64,000 nucleotides of DNA, taken from positions 2,392,192 to 2,456,191 of the forward strand of contig CM030935.1 of assembly GCA_018136815.1 (NCBI GenBank), written 5' to 3'. This stretch comes from Isochrysis galbana. Lineage: Eukaryota > Haptophyta > Isochrysidales > Isochrysidaceae. The position numbers and the translations under genes are program-made. Of this stretch, positions 22,771-32,798 are shown one piece after another (positions within the stretch are counted from its first letter, which is position 1; every line of letters starts with the position of its first letter). A model generated the notes under the pieces. That model had not been told where the DNA came from and searched no databases. It saw nothing but the letters and a program-made list of their open reading frames with translations.

Positions 22771-23567
22771 CGCCGCCAGGATCAGAGCCCTTACCGGCCC
22801 CTGATCCTGATCCTCTGGGCGCCGTTGCATATTCTTATTCTGCGCGGATGATTGCTCGGGCAGGTTTGCCTGCCCCAAGGGCTACTCACTATCAACGGAC
22901 GATGCTAAGTGTCCGCTTCCCGCTACCGCTACCGGCAGAATACAGAATACATGCTACAATATGGACAATATGGAGAGGCTCAACAGTCAAAGGCTCAAAT
23001 GGGTTTCGGATTTCTCGAAAAGGAGTGTACAATTGTGCCCGCCCTCCGGCGTGACGCCGCTCGACTCGACACGGGCGGGGCTAAGGCGAGGGGGCCACTC
23101 ACCGGCCCCATGGGTCTTCGTCAGGGGAGAGGAGGGTCGCGCCGGCGCGGGGGGGGGGGCAGGAAATAGTCGTTAACATGCGTGAGCGACCGGGCTACAG
23201 CTCCGCACGGAACGGATCCACAACACGACTACCAGAACTACTCCCGGCGGCGACAGTGTGACAACGATGTAAACTAGGAATATGCATGCAATGAAATGCA
23301 GGCGCCGCACAACGTAGGGCTAGGCAAGGGAATGGCGAGGATTTAGTGAACAAACAGTTTATTCAACGATAGAGAAGCAAGAGCAAGATGTAATGGGTGA
23401 CAGTCCACGATAGTAAACCCGGTCCCGCAAGGGGCGAGCTAAGACAGCCTAGCGTCTGACTGAAGCCTATTGCCCGAAAGCGTTGCGCACGAGTAGAAGC
23501 ATCACGAATCAAGAGGACTTGGGTCCACAGGGCACCGCATGCAAATATTTTCAAATTTCAGTGCCCC
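22771..23567. other. Intergenic DNA, nothing recognised
   Basis: Mixed sequence with a G-run near 23150 and the 3' flank of the minus-strand gene that follows. No gene or repeat of the families described here is seen. Confidence 0.35.
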
Positions 23568-24218
23568 TCAGTTTTTCGTCTTTTGTCGAACGTAGCGGTT
23601 GAGATCTGGCATGGACTGCCTATGCAGTAGAGGCGGCAGCGGGGTAGCCACCCACTCCTCGTGCACAATACTCTCAGCTGCCCGAAGTTGAGGTCCCCGG
23701 TACGTGGGTGCCATGCTTTTCCTCCGCATCTTAGGAGGAGACGTTTTGTGCCGTTCTGCTGCTCTACTCTTGTGCTCATCAGGGAGAGCGTAAGAGACCG
23801 TCGGCTTGCTGATCGTAGGAGGGGCCAGATTGATGGCTGCGCGAACGAGATGATCTTCCTCTAACCCTAGCGCCGCGCGCAGTGTGGCAGCTAATTCCTC
23901 GTCAGTTGTGCCCAAGTCTGATCCGCTTTCGCTGACACCATACCCCTCCACGTCCCACGAGCTGAGGTCAAGACTGCTGCGCTTCAACCTCGAGAAGCGC
24001 GGCACATGAGTCTCGTCTGAGGGCTCGATCTCCGAGCTGATAGAGGCGCGGCTAACCCTCTGATTGAAGTCCTGTCGAAGTGCTAGGACCCACGCACGAT
24101 GACACTCGGCAGCGGCTGACGACGTCTTTGGAGAGAGCAGGTCTCCATGTGCGCTCCTCGTGCGCCTCGGATTAGGCGGTTTGATCGCAGGCACCGCCAT
24201 GCTCTCTGCAATCGTCAT
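23568..24218 (-). CDS. Hypothetical protein, 216 residues
   Basis: The first in-frame ATG is at 24218; the open frame extends upstream only to a proline-rich stretch without ATG and a TAA. The protein is serine- and charge-rich with acidic patches (SDLGTTDEELAATLRAALG) and basic patches (RRKSMAPTYRG), looking like a disordered regulatory protein with possible phosphosites (RSSLDLSSW, RQSMPDLN). No domain is recognised. A shorter or additional upstream exon is possible. Confidence 0.5.
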   Translation of the reverse strand: MTIAESMAVPAIKPPNPRRTRSAHGDLLSPKTSSAAAECHRAWVLALRQDFNQRVSRASISSEIEPSDETHVPRFSRLKRSSLDLSSWDVEGYGVSESGSDLGTTDEELAATLRAALGLEEDHLVRAAINLAPPTISKPTVSYALPDEHKSRAAERHKTSPPKMRRKSMAPTYRGPQLRAAESIVHEEWVATPLPPLLHRQSMPDLNRYVRQKTKN

Positions 24219-25444
24219 GCTGGGCAGCTGCACAGCAGGAGCAGCGTCTCGCGCGGGCGTGACCGTCGGGGAAAGCGAGCGTGCGGGGTAGGGCGCCGGG
24301 GGCGGGGGGGGGGCGGGCGAGGGGGGAGGAGGGTACACCTCCGGCGGAGGGCCTTAAGCGAGCTCGGCGAGCGGTGGGACCGTACAGAAAGCGCGCACGG
24401 CAGCCCTTCTCCTCCTCCTCGCTCTTCCCTTCTCTCCTCAGTGTGGAGATGGTTCTCCGAGTCAGATTGCGTGAGAGAGAGGGGAAGAAGGAGCAGCAGG
24501 GCGGCGCGAGGTTCGTCTTCGGCACGTGACGGATGCTGTGGAGATTGTATTGTATTAGGTTCTTATTAGGGCCACCGCTCGCTGCTTTGGTGCCTGGCGC
24601 TTGCGTTTCGCGGGGGGGGGATGAAAGTGCCCGATTTCTCATGGAGATGGCGGCGTCTCCATCTCAAACACCTGAAGGGGCGGCGGCCGGGGCGGGCGGA
24701 TGAAGAGGAGGAGCCAGAGTTATAAAGTATCCTCCACTCAGTCCAAAAGTTTGAGTTCTTGTCCGCCGGCCTCCTCGTCCATCCCCCCCGCGCGGGGGGA
24801 GTCGTGCCAAGGGAGGAAGAAGCAAGCAAGAGATAGATAGATACATGTGTAAAGTATGGAACTTCCTCTGTTCCTCAGTCAGGTCCTCTCGTCTCCTTGC
24901 CTGCAAGTTTCTCTTCCGTTTGAGGGGGGGGGCCTTGCTGAGGGGCTCCCCCCCCCCCCCCCCCCCCCCCCCCGGTGTCTTGATCGGCGGGTGAGAGCGT
25001 GGCCGCCGCCAGACTCGACTCTGGCCGGTCTGGTCCTCCGGGGACCCTGACCTTGTAAAGTAAGTACTAGTGAATAAATAATAAATAACTTTTTTGTTAT
25101 TGTTATAGATCTCAGTCAGATGCTAGTGCTAGAGCTGGTAGCTAATAGCCCGGTGCCCGGTCACTCACTAGGGAGCGGGGCGCGCTCCATGATCCTATCG
25201 TTGTAACGATAGTTACCTGGATGGGAAATACTTTGTACTTTGCTGGGGCCTGCAAATACAGCCAACGGCCAAATACATTTCAAATACATTCGAGGCCTAC
25301 AACCCAGGACGCGCTTCAAATACAGCCAAATACAGATGTGTTTGGCCTCTGGCCATCTGGCCAAATACGGTAAATACGTATTTCCCATCTAGGGATCTAG
25401 CTAGGGATAGTAAGCTATAGTAAGCAGGCCCGCCTGGAGGGATA
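24219..25444. other. Intergenic DNA with homopolymers
   Basis: This includes the 5' flank of the 23.6-kb gene, with pyrimidine/purine-rich DNA at 24400-24490. A C-homopolymer of about 26 nt lies near 24948-24973, and direct repeats of caaatacagccaaatac occur around 25255-25380. No gene is supported. Confidence 0.35.
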
Positions 25445-27512
25445 GGGCGGTCAAACACGGCTTTTTAAGTACTAATATGGGGGGGGGTCGACATTTTTGA
25501 CCGTGAGCGGAAAGCCCCGGCGAAAGCGGCTCGGAGGGTCTCCCCGCCTTTTCAGAATCCTCGTCCGAAAAGACGGTGCGAAGTCCCGTCGGACCCCGCC
25601 CCCCCTTGCACACGCTCTGGCGGCTCACACGAGCCGAACTAGACGTCGCTCCCACAGAGAGATGTGTTTCTTTCACTTAAAAGGTGCCTAGACATGTATT
25701 AAATTAGGGGTCCGACGCCCCATATTGCCTATAAAGCAAATTTCAAACCCTGGTGCCCCAGCGATGACGTCCGCGCATGCACATGCGCACCACACACGGC
25801 TCGCACACGGGCGATTCGGCCGTCAGAGGATGCTCCTTGACGGTCCCGACCCTCGCCCCGCAGGATTCGCTCTGGCTCGCGACTGACGAGGAGCTGGAGC
25901 ACCAGGACGCCATGGCGCTCGACGCTGCTCGCTGGTCGACAAAAGTTTGTTGGCCGCTGGCGGGACAGGTGCGCTGCCGATCGCGCCCGCTCTGGCGCAG
26001 GTCGACCGAGCCCGTACCTACAATGCCTTTGCCGCCCCAAACGGCAGGTTCCCGACTCGTCTTTCGACGCTTTGAGGCAGGGAGAACACCTGCCGCCAAT
26101 GCTCAACCAGAGCATCGGCGGCAGGTGTTATTCTCTCTATGTTTTCGTCGGCTCCTCGGATTTTCACGTGCATCATAGGGCTAGGGCTGGTAGCAATCTA
26201 GAATATAATTTAAAGCTAGCCTGCAGCGTGCTCTGCGACGGCGCGACGCGCGCGGCCGATCAGTTCTGTGGAATTGATAGCTTTTTGTTTGACGTCTAAA
26301 GGGAGAAGTTTTCTCCGGCGGATCTCCGCACGGAGGGCTCGAAAGTTGGGCAGAAGGGCGAATTTCGAGCTCTAGACCGCCCGTTCTTTTGGCTACTAGT
26401 AGATTCAACATGTAATCTAGCCAAGCACCGGCCTGAAAGCTTCAGGCGTGATGGTTGCGATCGATTTTCGTGGGCAATCGTGTCGTGAATCACGATTGGA
26501 CACCGGCTGCTTTGCGCTCATCACGAGCCAACTTTTAGAATTTTTTGGACACACAGATGGCCTCCAAGGCCATTCACGTTCGGAGACACACAGGTCGTGC
26601 CCGCCAAGCACGGGCCAGTCAATAGTCCGCCCGTTTCTTTAGCACAACATCCCAACATGGAGCACAAAAAGTAGTTTTGTTTTCGCGTTGACGTGCTGAA
26701 TTGACGGACAGCCTCGTGTTTTCGAGCGTCTCACGTTCGATTTCGAGGGACAGCCCCTCCTTTTCGCTCGATGGTTCGACAGTCTCATATGGTAAGACGT
26801 AAGACTGGTTGGCTACCGAAACATTGGCATTTGGGCATGCTAGTGGTCATGTACTGTGCTCATATGTGTCTTGGACTGGTGAAATGAAGACTAAAATTAG
26901 AGTTACTATAGTTATAATTCGGCAAAACTATAATCAATTTGATCTTTTTCTCCTGCGGCGGCGCGCGATGGCGGCCGCAGCGATGTGGCCTCGCACGCGG
27001 CCTGTGGCGGCTCTGGCGAGGGTCTGCGCGGCCAGGAGGCCAGCAGGCACCCCCTCCAACCATACTGAGGCGGTGCCGCGTGTGATGGGCCAGCCCATCA
27101 TGCGCATGCGCAGCACCGTCATTTTGACGGCTCGCGGCCAGCCGCGCACTGTACGTGCGCGAGAGGCTGGCAGCAGATGCCAGCAGGGGCGAGGTGGAGG
27201 GCGTAGGCGACGCCGTGCGATCGCGCAGGGCTCTGTACTGCCTGTCCGGGGGTAACCGTGCCCGGGGAACGCAGGCGCGCGTCGCACAGCGCGACCCGTG
27301 GTGCACTTTTGTGGTCGACGTCAATTTCGCACGAGCGCGAAAACGTTTTTGGGTCTGTGTGTTGGATGGCGTCGAAAATGTGCATATTTCTTATGAGATT
27401 CTGCCTAATATACCCATTTCCAGTGTAATACCCTAAAAATCGCGTGATAAAACCTCAATCTTGACTTGGTGAATTTGCACCCTTAGAAGTTAAAAGGCGT
27501 GTTTGACCGCCC
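25445..27512. mobile_element. Terminal-inverted-repeat DNA transposon, 2.07 kb, TA flanks
   Basis: The left end reads GGGCGGTCAAACACGGCTTT and the right end, reverse-complemented, reads GGGCGGTCAAACACGCCTTT. The match covers about 20 of 22 bp. Both ends are directly flanked by TA (25443-25444 and 27513-27514), as for TA-duplicating superfamilies such as Tc1/mariner. The interior has open frames on both strands but none carries a transposase motif I can recognise, so it is probably non-autonomous or decayed. A related start, TTAGGGCGGTCAAG, occurs at 27673. Confidence 0.65.
26085..26129. repeat. Long hairpin, 20-bp arms with 5-nt loop
   Basis: The arms are aacacctgccgccaatgctc (26085-26104) and gagcatcggcggcaggtgtt (26110-26129), complementary at 19 of 20 positions, separated by aacca. 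It lies inside the TIR element. It could be a relic of a structured RNA or of nested insertion. Confidence 0.75.
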
Positions 27513-27514
27513 TA

Positions 27515-28379
27515 GGAGGGAGCGGGGAGCGGCCCTACTATGAGTGCGAAGGGTGCACCCCTCACCCCTCCCAAGCTCCCAAGCCGAATGGAGGGGGAGG
27601 GGGAGGGGGGGGAGGTGATACCAAATGGAAGCAAACGACCTGATGGTGATGGATCGATGGATCGCAAACGGGTTAGGGCGGTCAAGCAGTGATTTATATT
27701 TATATAACTACTACTACTACTACTACTACTAACACGTGGGACGTGGGGGGTTGCATTTTTTATTGACCGTTCTCCGAAGCCAAAGAAAAAACTCCGGGGG
27801 GGGCTTACGGCTTACCTACATGCCTCCACGAAAAATTGCCGAGGGAAATGGTGGGTTTTACCGCCCCCCTCGCCCTCGCCCCTCGCCCCCCCCACCCCCC
27901 TGCCCTCTGCCCTCTGCCTCTGCTCTCTGCACACGCGCTGGGCTCTAACTGTACAAAACTTTGGCGGTCGCGCCGCGGGGCCGATAAGGTAGCCCGGTCA
28001 CTCACTATAGGGGTGCGGAGGGCACCAGCTACAATGGGTAAATGAAGGTCTAAATAAGCTCCCTATGGCCTAGAAGGGGTGGGTTCTACTTTACTCTACT
28101 CTAGTAGCTTTAGACAGCCCAGTTAAGAGTTTTTTTAATTGATAAAGTACCCATGGGATCGCGGTGGTGTGGTGGTCGCGTTCGCACCTTCTCTCTCTCG
28201 CCGCGGCGCTGGGCGCCTTGCACTCCGCGATCATCATCACTGCGCCCTCCTCGGCCTCGCCCTCCCTCTCTGCTCCTTCCTCGATTTCTCTATCCATCTT
28301 TACTCCCTCACAACTTCTTTGATCCCACCCATCGTCGTCTCTTTCTTACTTCCCCTCTCCTCTCTCTCTCTCTCCCAGC
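27515..28379. other. Intergenic DNA upstream of the J-domain gene
   Basis: A (TAC)n microsatellite of about eight units spans 27707-27732. A possible second, deleted relative of the TIR element begins at 27676 (GGGCGGTCAAG). Immediately before the next start codon is a pyrimidine tract with (CT)n at about 28360-28376, ending in cccag next to the ATG at 28380. Confidence 0.45.
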
Positions 28380-30953
28380 ATGCCACCATGCTGCAACAGT
28401 GCCACACTTCAGTCCGCCCTCGATGCCGCTCTGGTTGAGGTAGGTGTCGACGAGGAGGCCAGTCTCGCGGCGGGCCGGCTGGTTCACTCAGAACCGATCC
28501 GTCTCGAGCTGGATGCTGGGTGCTCTCCTAGCCACAAGCTTGTGCTGGCGGAGCTCAAGGCGTGCGGAGTTGCCAAGCTCGGCATTCGTCACAAGGTGGC
28601 CACAGCGCTGCTCACACGGCTGAAGCCTGCTCCGGTGGGCACCTCGGCGGTGGGCATAGATCCCGATCGAGCGCTCCCCGCCGATACCAGTGCCGGCGAC
28701 GAGTTCTGGGCGCAGGTGTCCAAAATGTCTTGCCAGGTTACCGAGCCATTGGGGCTCCCATCCAGTCTTCATGTTAGCCCGGGACAGGTAGCAATGGCAC
28801 AGCAACACGCCAACGAGTCCGAACAACCAGTCCGGACTACCGTTACCTCCGTCACGAGCGCCTACCCGGAGCCTCTTCCGCGGCTTGCACCGAACGAACC
28901 ACAGGAAGCTACTGAGACGGCTTCGCCTACCATCCCTGCCGCGACAGCCGGCAATGTGCCCCGCGTAGAGCCCGTCGTCGCCTTCGATGAGCGGCCTGCG
29001 AGTGAACGCGTCATGATCCTCCGCCAATGTGGTCGCGAGTCCTATGCTCGGGGCGAGATTGCTAGTGCGGAGTCGTTCTTCCTCAAAGCACTTGAGCTTC
29101 AGCCGCAGAACACAGACCTGCATGCCAACCTTGCTGCTTGCGCGCTTGCTGGACAAGTGCCTCGACCCAACCTGGCTCTGAGAAGACTTGCCCCCGCCCT
29201 TCGCTTGTCACCGACTCACTTCAAGGCGCGCATGCGCGCCGGTCGCAGTTTTTTGCTACTCGGGCGCTTGGAGGAGGCGCGCGATGCCTTTGCGACCGCG
29301 GCCCAGAGTGGAGAAAGCTCCGCAGACGATGCACCCCCAGATCGAATTGTCTCTGCTTCTTGCTCCTCCTCTCGACCCCTTGCGCTTGTGGAAGTGGCAG
29401 ATGTGCCGATGGGCTCTGCAAAGCGCCAAGCTGTGGACGAATGTTGTGTAGTGCGCCGGCTTATCGGGTCGGTTGAGCGGGCCCGAGCATTATCGAACTC
29501 GGGCCGTGGCGAGGAGGCACTTGTGCTGGCACGGGAAGTCGCTGCCGCTTGTCCTTGTTCCTCAATTGGTGGGCAGCTAATTGTCGCAGCGTTGGAGGGC
29601 ACCGGCCGGCTCGCAGACGCAGAGATGGAAGCAGAGCGCATGATGAAGGCGTCTAAAGTTGCCTTGGCAGAAGCGGCTGCCGCCGCAGATGGGGAAGCAG
29701 GGCCGGAAGCCCAAGGTGATTTTGAGAAGGCGGTCGAGGTGATGGCTCGGGTTGTGTGTCGCACAGGCGATGTTGGTCGGGCAGTGCAGATTCTTGTCGA
29801 ACATGCAGGCTACGTTCAAAGCGAAACTCCTCAAAATAACGGCGAGGGCCCCGTCACGTCGGGTTGTGCTAGCCGGGATGCAGATAAGATTGGCGGGGCT
29901 GCATGTGGTGCCTTCATGAGCGACGATCGTGGCGGAGCCGACGTAGGTGGAAGGAGATGCGATGGGCTCCAGCAAGTACTGCGCACGCTTCGTGAAGCCC
30001 TCCGATTGAAGGCGGAAGGCAACGCACGGTATGCCGCTGGCGACTTCGAGGAGGCCATCAACAATTACACATCCGCCCTCGAGGTGGATGCAGCGGGCAT
30101 GCTCCGCCCAGCTCTATTGGGTAATCGGGGCCAAGCACAGCTTCGCGCTGGTCGGCCGGTACGTGCCTTGCACGACATTGAGGAGGCACTCCGGCTCGAC
30201 GCTGCCTCAGCTAAACTGCTCTTACGCCGTGCAGCATGCCGTCTGGCAATGGAGCAGGGAGAGGAGGCCGAGGCCGACTATCGGCGGGCCCTGCAGCTGG
30301 ACCCGTCGTGCGAGGCAGCACGTCAAGCGCTCGCCGGCATCGATGGCTCTGGCCCTGTAGTGCGACCTGCTTTCACCTCTAGTGAGGCAGCAGAGTGGGC
30401 TGCAGGCACCCGCCGTACGCCGCCGCCGCCGCCTAGTGGTGGTCTCGATGCGTACGCTGAGCTCGGCCTGACGCCTCAGGCGACCCATTCGCAGGTGAAG
30501 GCAGCCTTTCGCCGCCTTGCGCTCTCCCTTCATCCCGACAAGTTCCGGGGCGACGACGCAGGTCGCGCAGCCGCGCAGGAGCGCTACGAACGTGTGCAGC
30601 TCGCGTACAATGTTCTCGCAGACAACTTCAAGCGGTGGCTGCTTGATGCTGGTCAAGGAGCCACTTCACTCGCAGAGATTGAGGCGCAAGAGCGTGCTGA
30701 CGCTGAGTTCGCCTACTACGCGACCTCCGCCCCCAACGGCTATGTGCGCGGTGACACGGCTGGTAAGACCGGCGGGCGCGTGTACAACCCGTTCCAAAAG
30801 CCCAGCGCAAACTTCGAGCTGGATCCGTGCCGTGTTGGCGCACCGCCCTCCGCACCTGGCGTCATCGACAAGACAGCCGCACCTGCTGTCATCCGCCTCA
30901 AAGCATCGGCCACAGCTCTTCCCCTAAAACACGGCGCCAGTCGGTCGAGCTGA
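28380..30953 (+). CDS. TPR-repeat and J-domain co-chaperone (DNAJC7-like), single exon
   Basis: An 857-residue product from the ATG at 28380. TPR-type helices appear at about residues 205-315 (YARGEIASAESFFLKALELQ, LGRLEEARDAFATAAQ). A second set lies at about 540-660 (LKAEGNARYAAGDFEEAINN; LLGNRGQAQLRAGRP; RALQLDPSCEAARQALAG). A J domain spans about 690-757, with the diagnostic HPD at residues 718-720. The order TPR then J domain is that of DNAJC7/TPR2, a cytosolic adaptor that passes clients between Hsp90 and Hsp70 and stimulates Hsp70 ATPase. The first ~200 residues are not recognised and are disordered. The intron-free frame contrasts with its neighbours. Confidence 0.85.
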   Translation: MPPCCNSATLQSALDAALVEVGVDEEASLAAGRLVHSEPIRLELDAGCSPSHKLVLAELKACGVAKLGIRHKVATALLTRLKPAPVGTSAVGIDPDRALPADTSAGDEFWAQVSKMSCQVTEPLGLPSSLHVSPGQVAMAQQHANESEQPVRTTVTSVTSAYPEPLPRLAPNEPQEATETASPTIPAATAGNVPRVEPVVAFDERPASERVMILRQCGRESYARGEIASAESFFLKALELQPQNTDLHANLAACALAGQVPRPNLALRRLAPALRLSPTHFKARMRAGRSFLLLGRLEEARDAFATAAQSGESSADDAPPDRIVSASCSSSRPLALVEVADVPMGSAKRQAVDECCVVRRLIGSVERARALSNSGRGEEALVLAREVAAACPCSSIGGQLIVAALEGTGRLADAEMEAERMMKASKVALAEAAAAADGEAGPEAQGDFEKAVEVMARVVCRTGDVGRAVQILVEHAGYVQSETPQNNGEGPVTSGCASRDADKIGGAACGAFMSDDRGGADVGGRRCDGLQQVLRTLREALRLKAEGNARYAAGDFEEAINNYTSALEVDAAGMLRPALLGNRGQAQLRAGRPVRALHDIEEALRLDAASAKLLLRRAACRLAMEQGEEAEADYRRALQLDPSCEAARQALAGIDGSGPVVRPAFTSSEAAEWAAGTRRTPPPPPSGGLDAYAELGLTPQATHSQVKAAFRRLALSLHPDKFRGDDAGRAAAQERYERVQLAYNVLADNFKRWLLDAGQGATSLAEIEAQERADAEFAYYATSAPNGYVRGDTAGKTGGRVYNPFQKPSANFELDPCRVGAPPSAPGVIDKTAAPAVIRLKASATALPLKHGASRSS

Positions 30954-31304
30954 GAAATATTTTCGCCTTGCGGCGAGCGGCGCAAATCGCGAGCATAGCG
31001 CGAGCCATGCCCCCCCTCCGCATCTACGCCATGCAGATTCGTAAGCCCCGTGGCCATCACGCACGGGGCAGGGGCTTAAGTTGTGAGCATTCTCAATAGA
31101 CTTAGGAGGAGGTTATACTTTCCTCACTTTCCATTTTCTGTGGCAATGTGCGAGCACACGGTCCCACATAGCTACACATAGCTATACAGCACAGACGCCC
31201 GTAGAGATCGTCTAGTGGCCATTGGCATTGTCGTGGGAGAAGGGGCAGCACGACATTCTCTTTTTGTTTTTGGAAACTATACTTAAAAAATAGGGGCTCA
31301 TGGA
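30954..31304. other. Intergenic DNA, nothing recognised
   Basis: 3' flank of the J-domain gene, with a small AT-rich patch at 31245-31290. No coding or RNA gene is supported. Confidence 0.35.
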
Positions 31305-31700
31305 GCGCGCGGCGCTCCCCTCTCCTGCCTACCCCGTATGGACGAACGATTGGGCCATGACAAACGACGCGCCGCAGAAGCGGCCAAGCGCAGGCAATCC
31401 CACCACCAAGGTACACGAGAGCCCCGGCCCGTGCCATCACCCAGAGGCCGAGAGCCCGGCCTGAAGATCCAGAAGGCCCCCCATCCCTCCCTGTAGCCAC
31501 CCAGCACCCCGCCCGAGGTTCAAATTCGACTCCACCCTTGGCTACCCAGGTGAGGGGCCGATCCGGATCGCGACTTACAACATAAACGGCACCAAAGGCG
31601 GGAAGCTCGCCGCGGTGCTATCCCAAGCGCGAAAGGCTAGAGTAGACATACTCCTCCTCTCCTCCTGCAAGTGCAAGAATTGCACGCGTACGAAGACGGC
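31305..31700 (+). pseudogene. 5' fragment of a non-LTR retrotransposon (LINE), start of the endonuclease domain
   Basis: From 31552 the plus strand reads EGPIRIATYNINGTKGGKLA followed by RKARVDILLL, the first strand, catalytic Asn and following helix of APE-type LINE endonucleases. The stretch before it (gactccacccttggctaccc) matches that before the motif in the minus-strand relic at 4703-5040. The open frame collapses near 31690, where a palindrome-ended repeat begins, so the element is cut by that insertion or truncated at the same point. Confidence 0.65.
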
Positions 31701-31704
31701 TCAC

Positions 31705-32197
31705 GCCGCTCCCCCCTCCCCTCCCTCGCTTCCCTTTTCCTCCTCTCTTCCCTGCGGCGGGGTCCCATAGCGCGCGCCTGCGGCCCCTCTTCAGGTCCCC
31801 AGGTGCCTTTAGGGGTCTAGGAGCACGGCTCAGGGGGCAGGTGAGGTTGGGGCATGGCCATGGCGCCCCTCCTGCCTCTCCCCCGCTGGCGCTCCGAGCC
31901 CCTGCGGGTCGACTGGAGCTGGCTGGGGGGTTCTGAACAAGAACAGGGGGGCCTAGGCCTAGGGGGAGGAGGGGCTGGTCAGAGAGATGGGCTGGCCACG
32001 ACGGGCTAGGGCGGGCGAGTCAGGCGATCCTGTGGGGAGAGGAATGAGTCAGCAGGGCTGTGTGCTGTGTGCTCCTGGCTCCTAGCAAGCCATCAGGCGT
32101 GCCAGGAGATGAGCGGTTCCTGCCCCATGGCAGGGGAGGAGTGGAGAGAGAGGGGGCCTCGTGCCCCCCCATGGGCGAACTAAGTATAAACTTAGTT
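31705..32197 (+). repeat. Palindrome-ended dispersed repeat, near full-length copy
   Basis: This runs through ctcttccctgcggcggg, cttcaggtccccagg, gggctggccacgacggg and ggcaggggaggagtgg, in the same order as 38665-39147 and, reversed, 49634-50110. It ends with the perfect 8-bp-stem palindrome at 32178-32197. It has no coding potential. Confidence 0.8.
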
Positions 32198-32269
32198 GGG
32201 TTTTAACCAATAGAAGATAAGTGAAAACAAAACGCCTGGTCCTCTTTCGACGGAACGCGACTTGACGAC

Positions 32270-32475
32270 CGCTAGGGACCGGGCGACACCCCGCCCCGCC
32301 CAATCACCCCCACAACCCGGGCCCCTGAGTAGCGCACGAGGGACGAGGGGAGACGCCGCAAGGCTGGGTGGTGGGAAGTGAAAGGAGTTAGGGCGTGGCT
32401 ACTAGTTAGGAAAGCGAGGCCGCGTGCGTGGTGCGTGGGCGTGGCGAGAATATTGAAAGTTTTTTTCTTTGCGAA
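32270..32475 (+). repeat. SINE-like repeat copy ending in oligo-T
   Basis: Shares cgccgcaaggc, gggcgtggctac and a terminal gaatattgaaagttttttt with the family. The left part (gggcgacaccccgcc to gggcccctgagtagcgcac) matches the reverse of 8245-8300. The oligo-T end is at about 32458-32466. Confidence 0.55.
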
Positions 32476-32579
32476 TATCCTCAACTAAATCACCATGCTA
32501 AGCCAGGATGTATCCTCCCCACATCCTAGCTCTTTTTTGTGTGCCTCTCCTAGGGCTGCTGCCACACCCGTGCTCATCA

Positions 32580-32690
32580 AAGCCTCTCTCACATCTCAGG
32601 GAAGCGGGCGAGGCTGCAGGGAGGCTGTGCAGGGTCGCGCGCGCGGCGAAATCATTAAGAAGTTTTTTGTTCAGTTTTGGAACGGAGGTA
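32580..32690 (+). repeat. SINE-like repeat copy, short
   Basis: Ends gcgcgcggcgaaatcattaagaagttttttg, close to the reverse of the start of the TSD-flanked copy at 35809. Left edge uncertain; no duplication found. Confidence 0.4.
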
Positions 32691-32798
32691 GTAAATAATT
32701 TTAATTTTAAGCTCTAGCACAAATGGTCACACGCGACATCGCCACAAACGGCACTGGGCTTCCTTTCTTTTCTTTCTCTCAATCAACTTCTCTCAAGA

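Noticed and set aside
27676-27866. Second member of the TIR family as a MITE
   Set aside because: Left end matches GGGCGGTCAA but the proposed right end (taccgcccc) matches only about eight bases.
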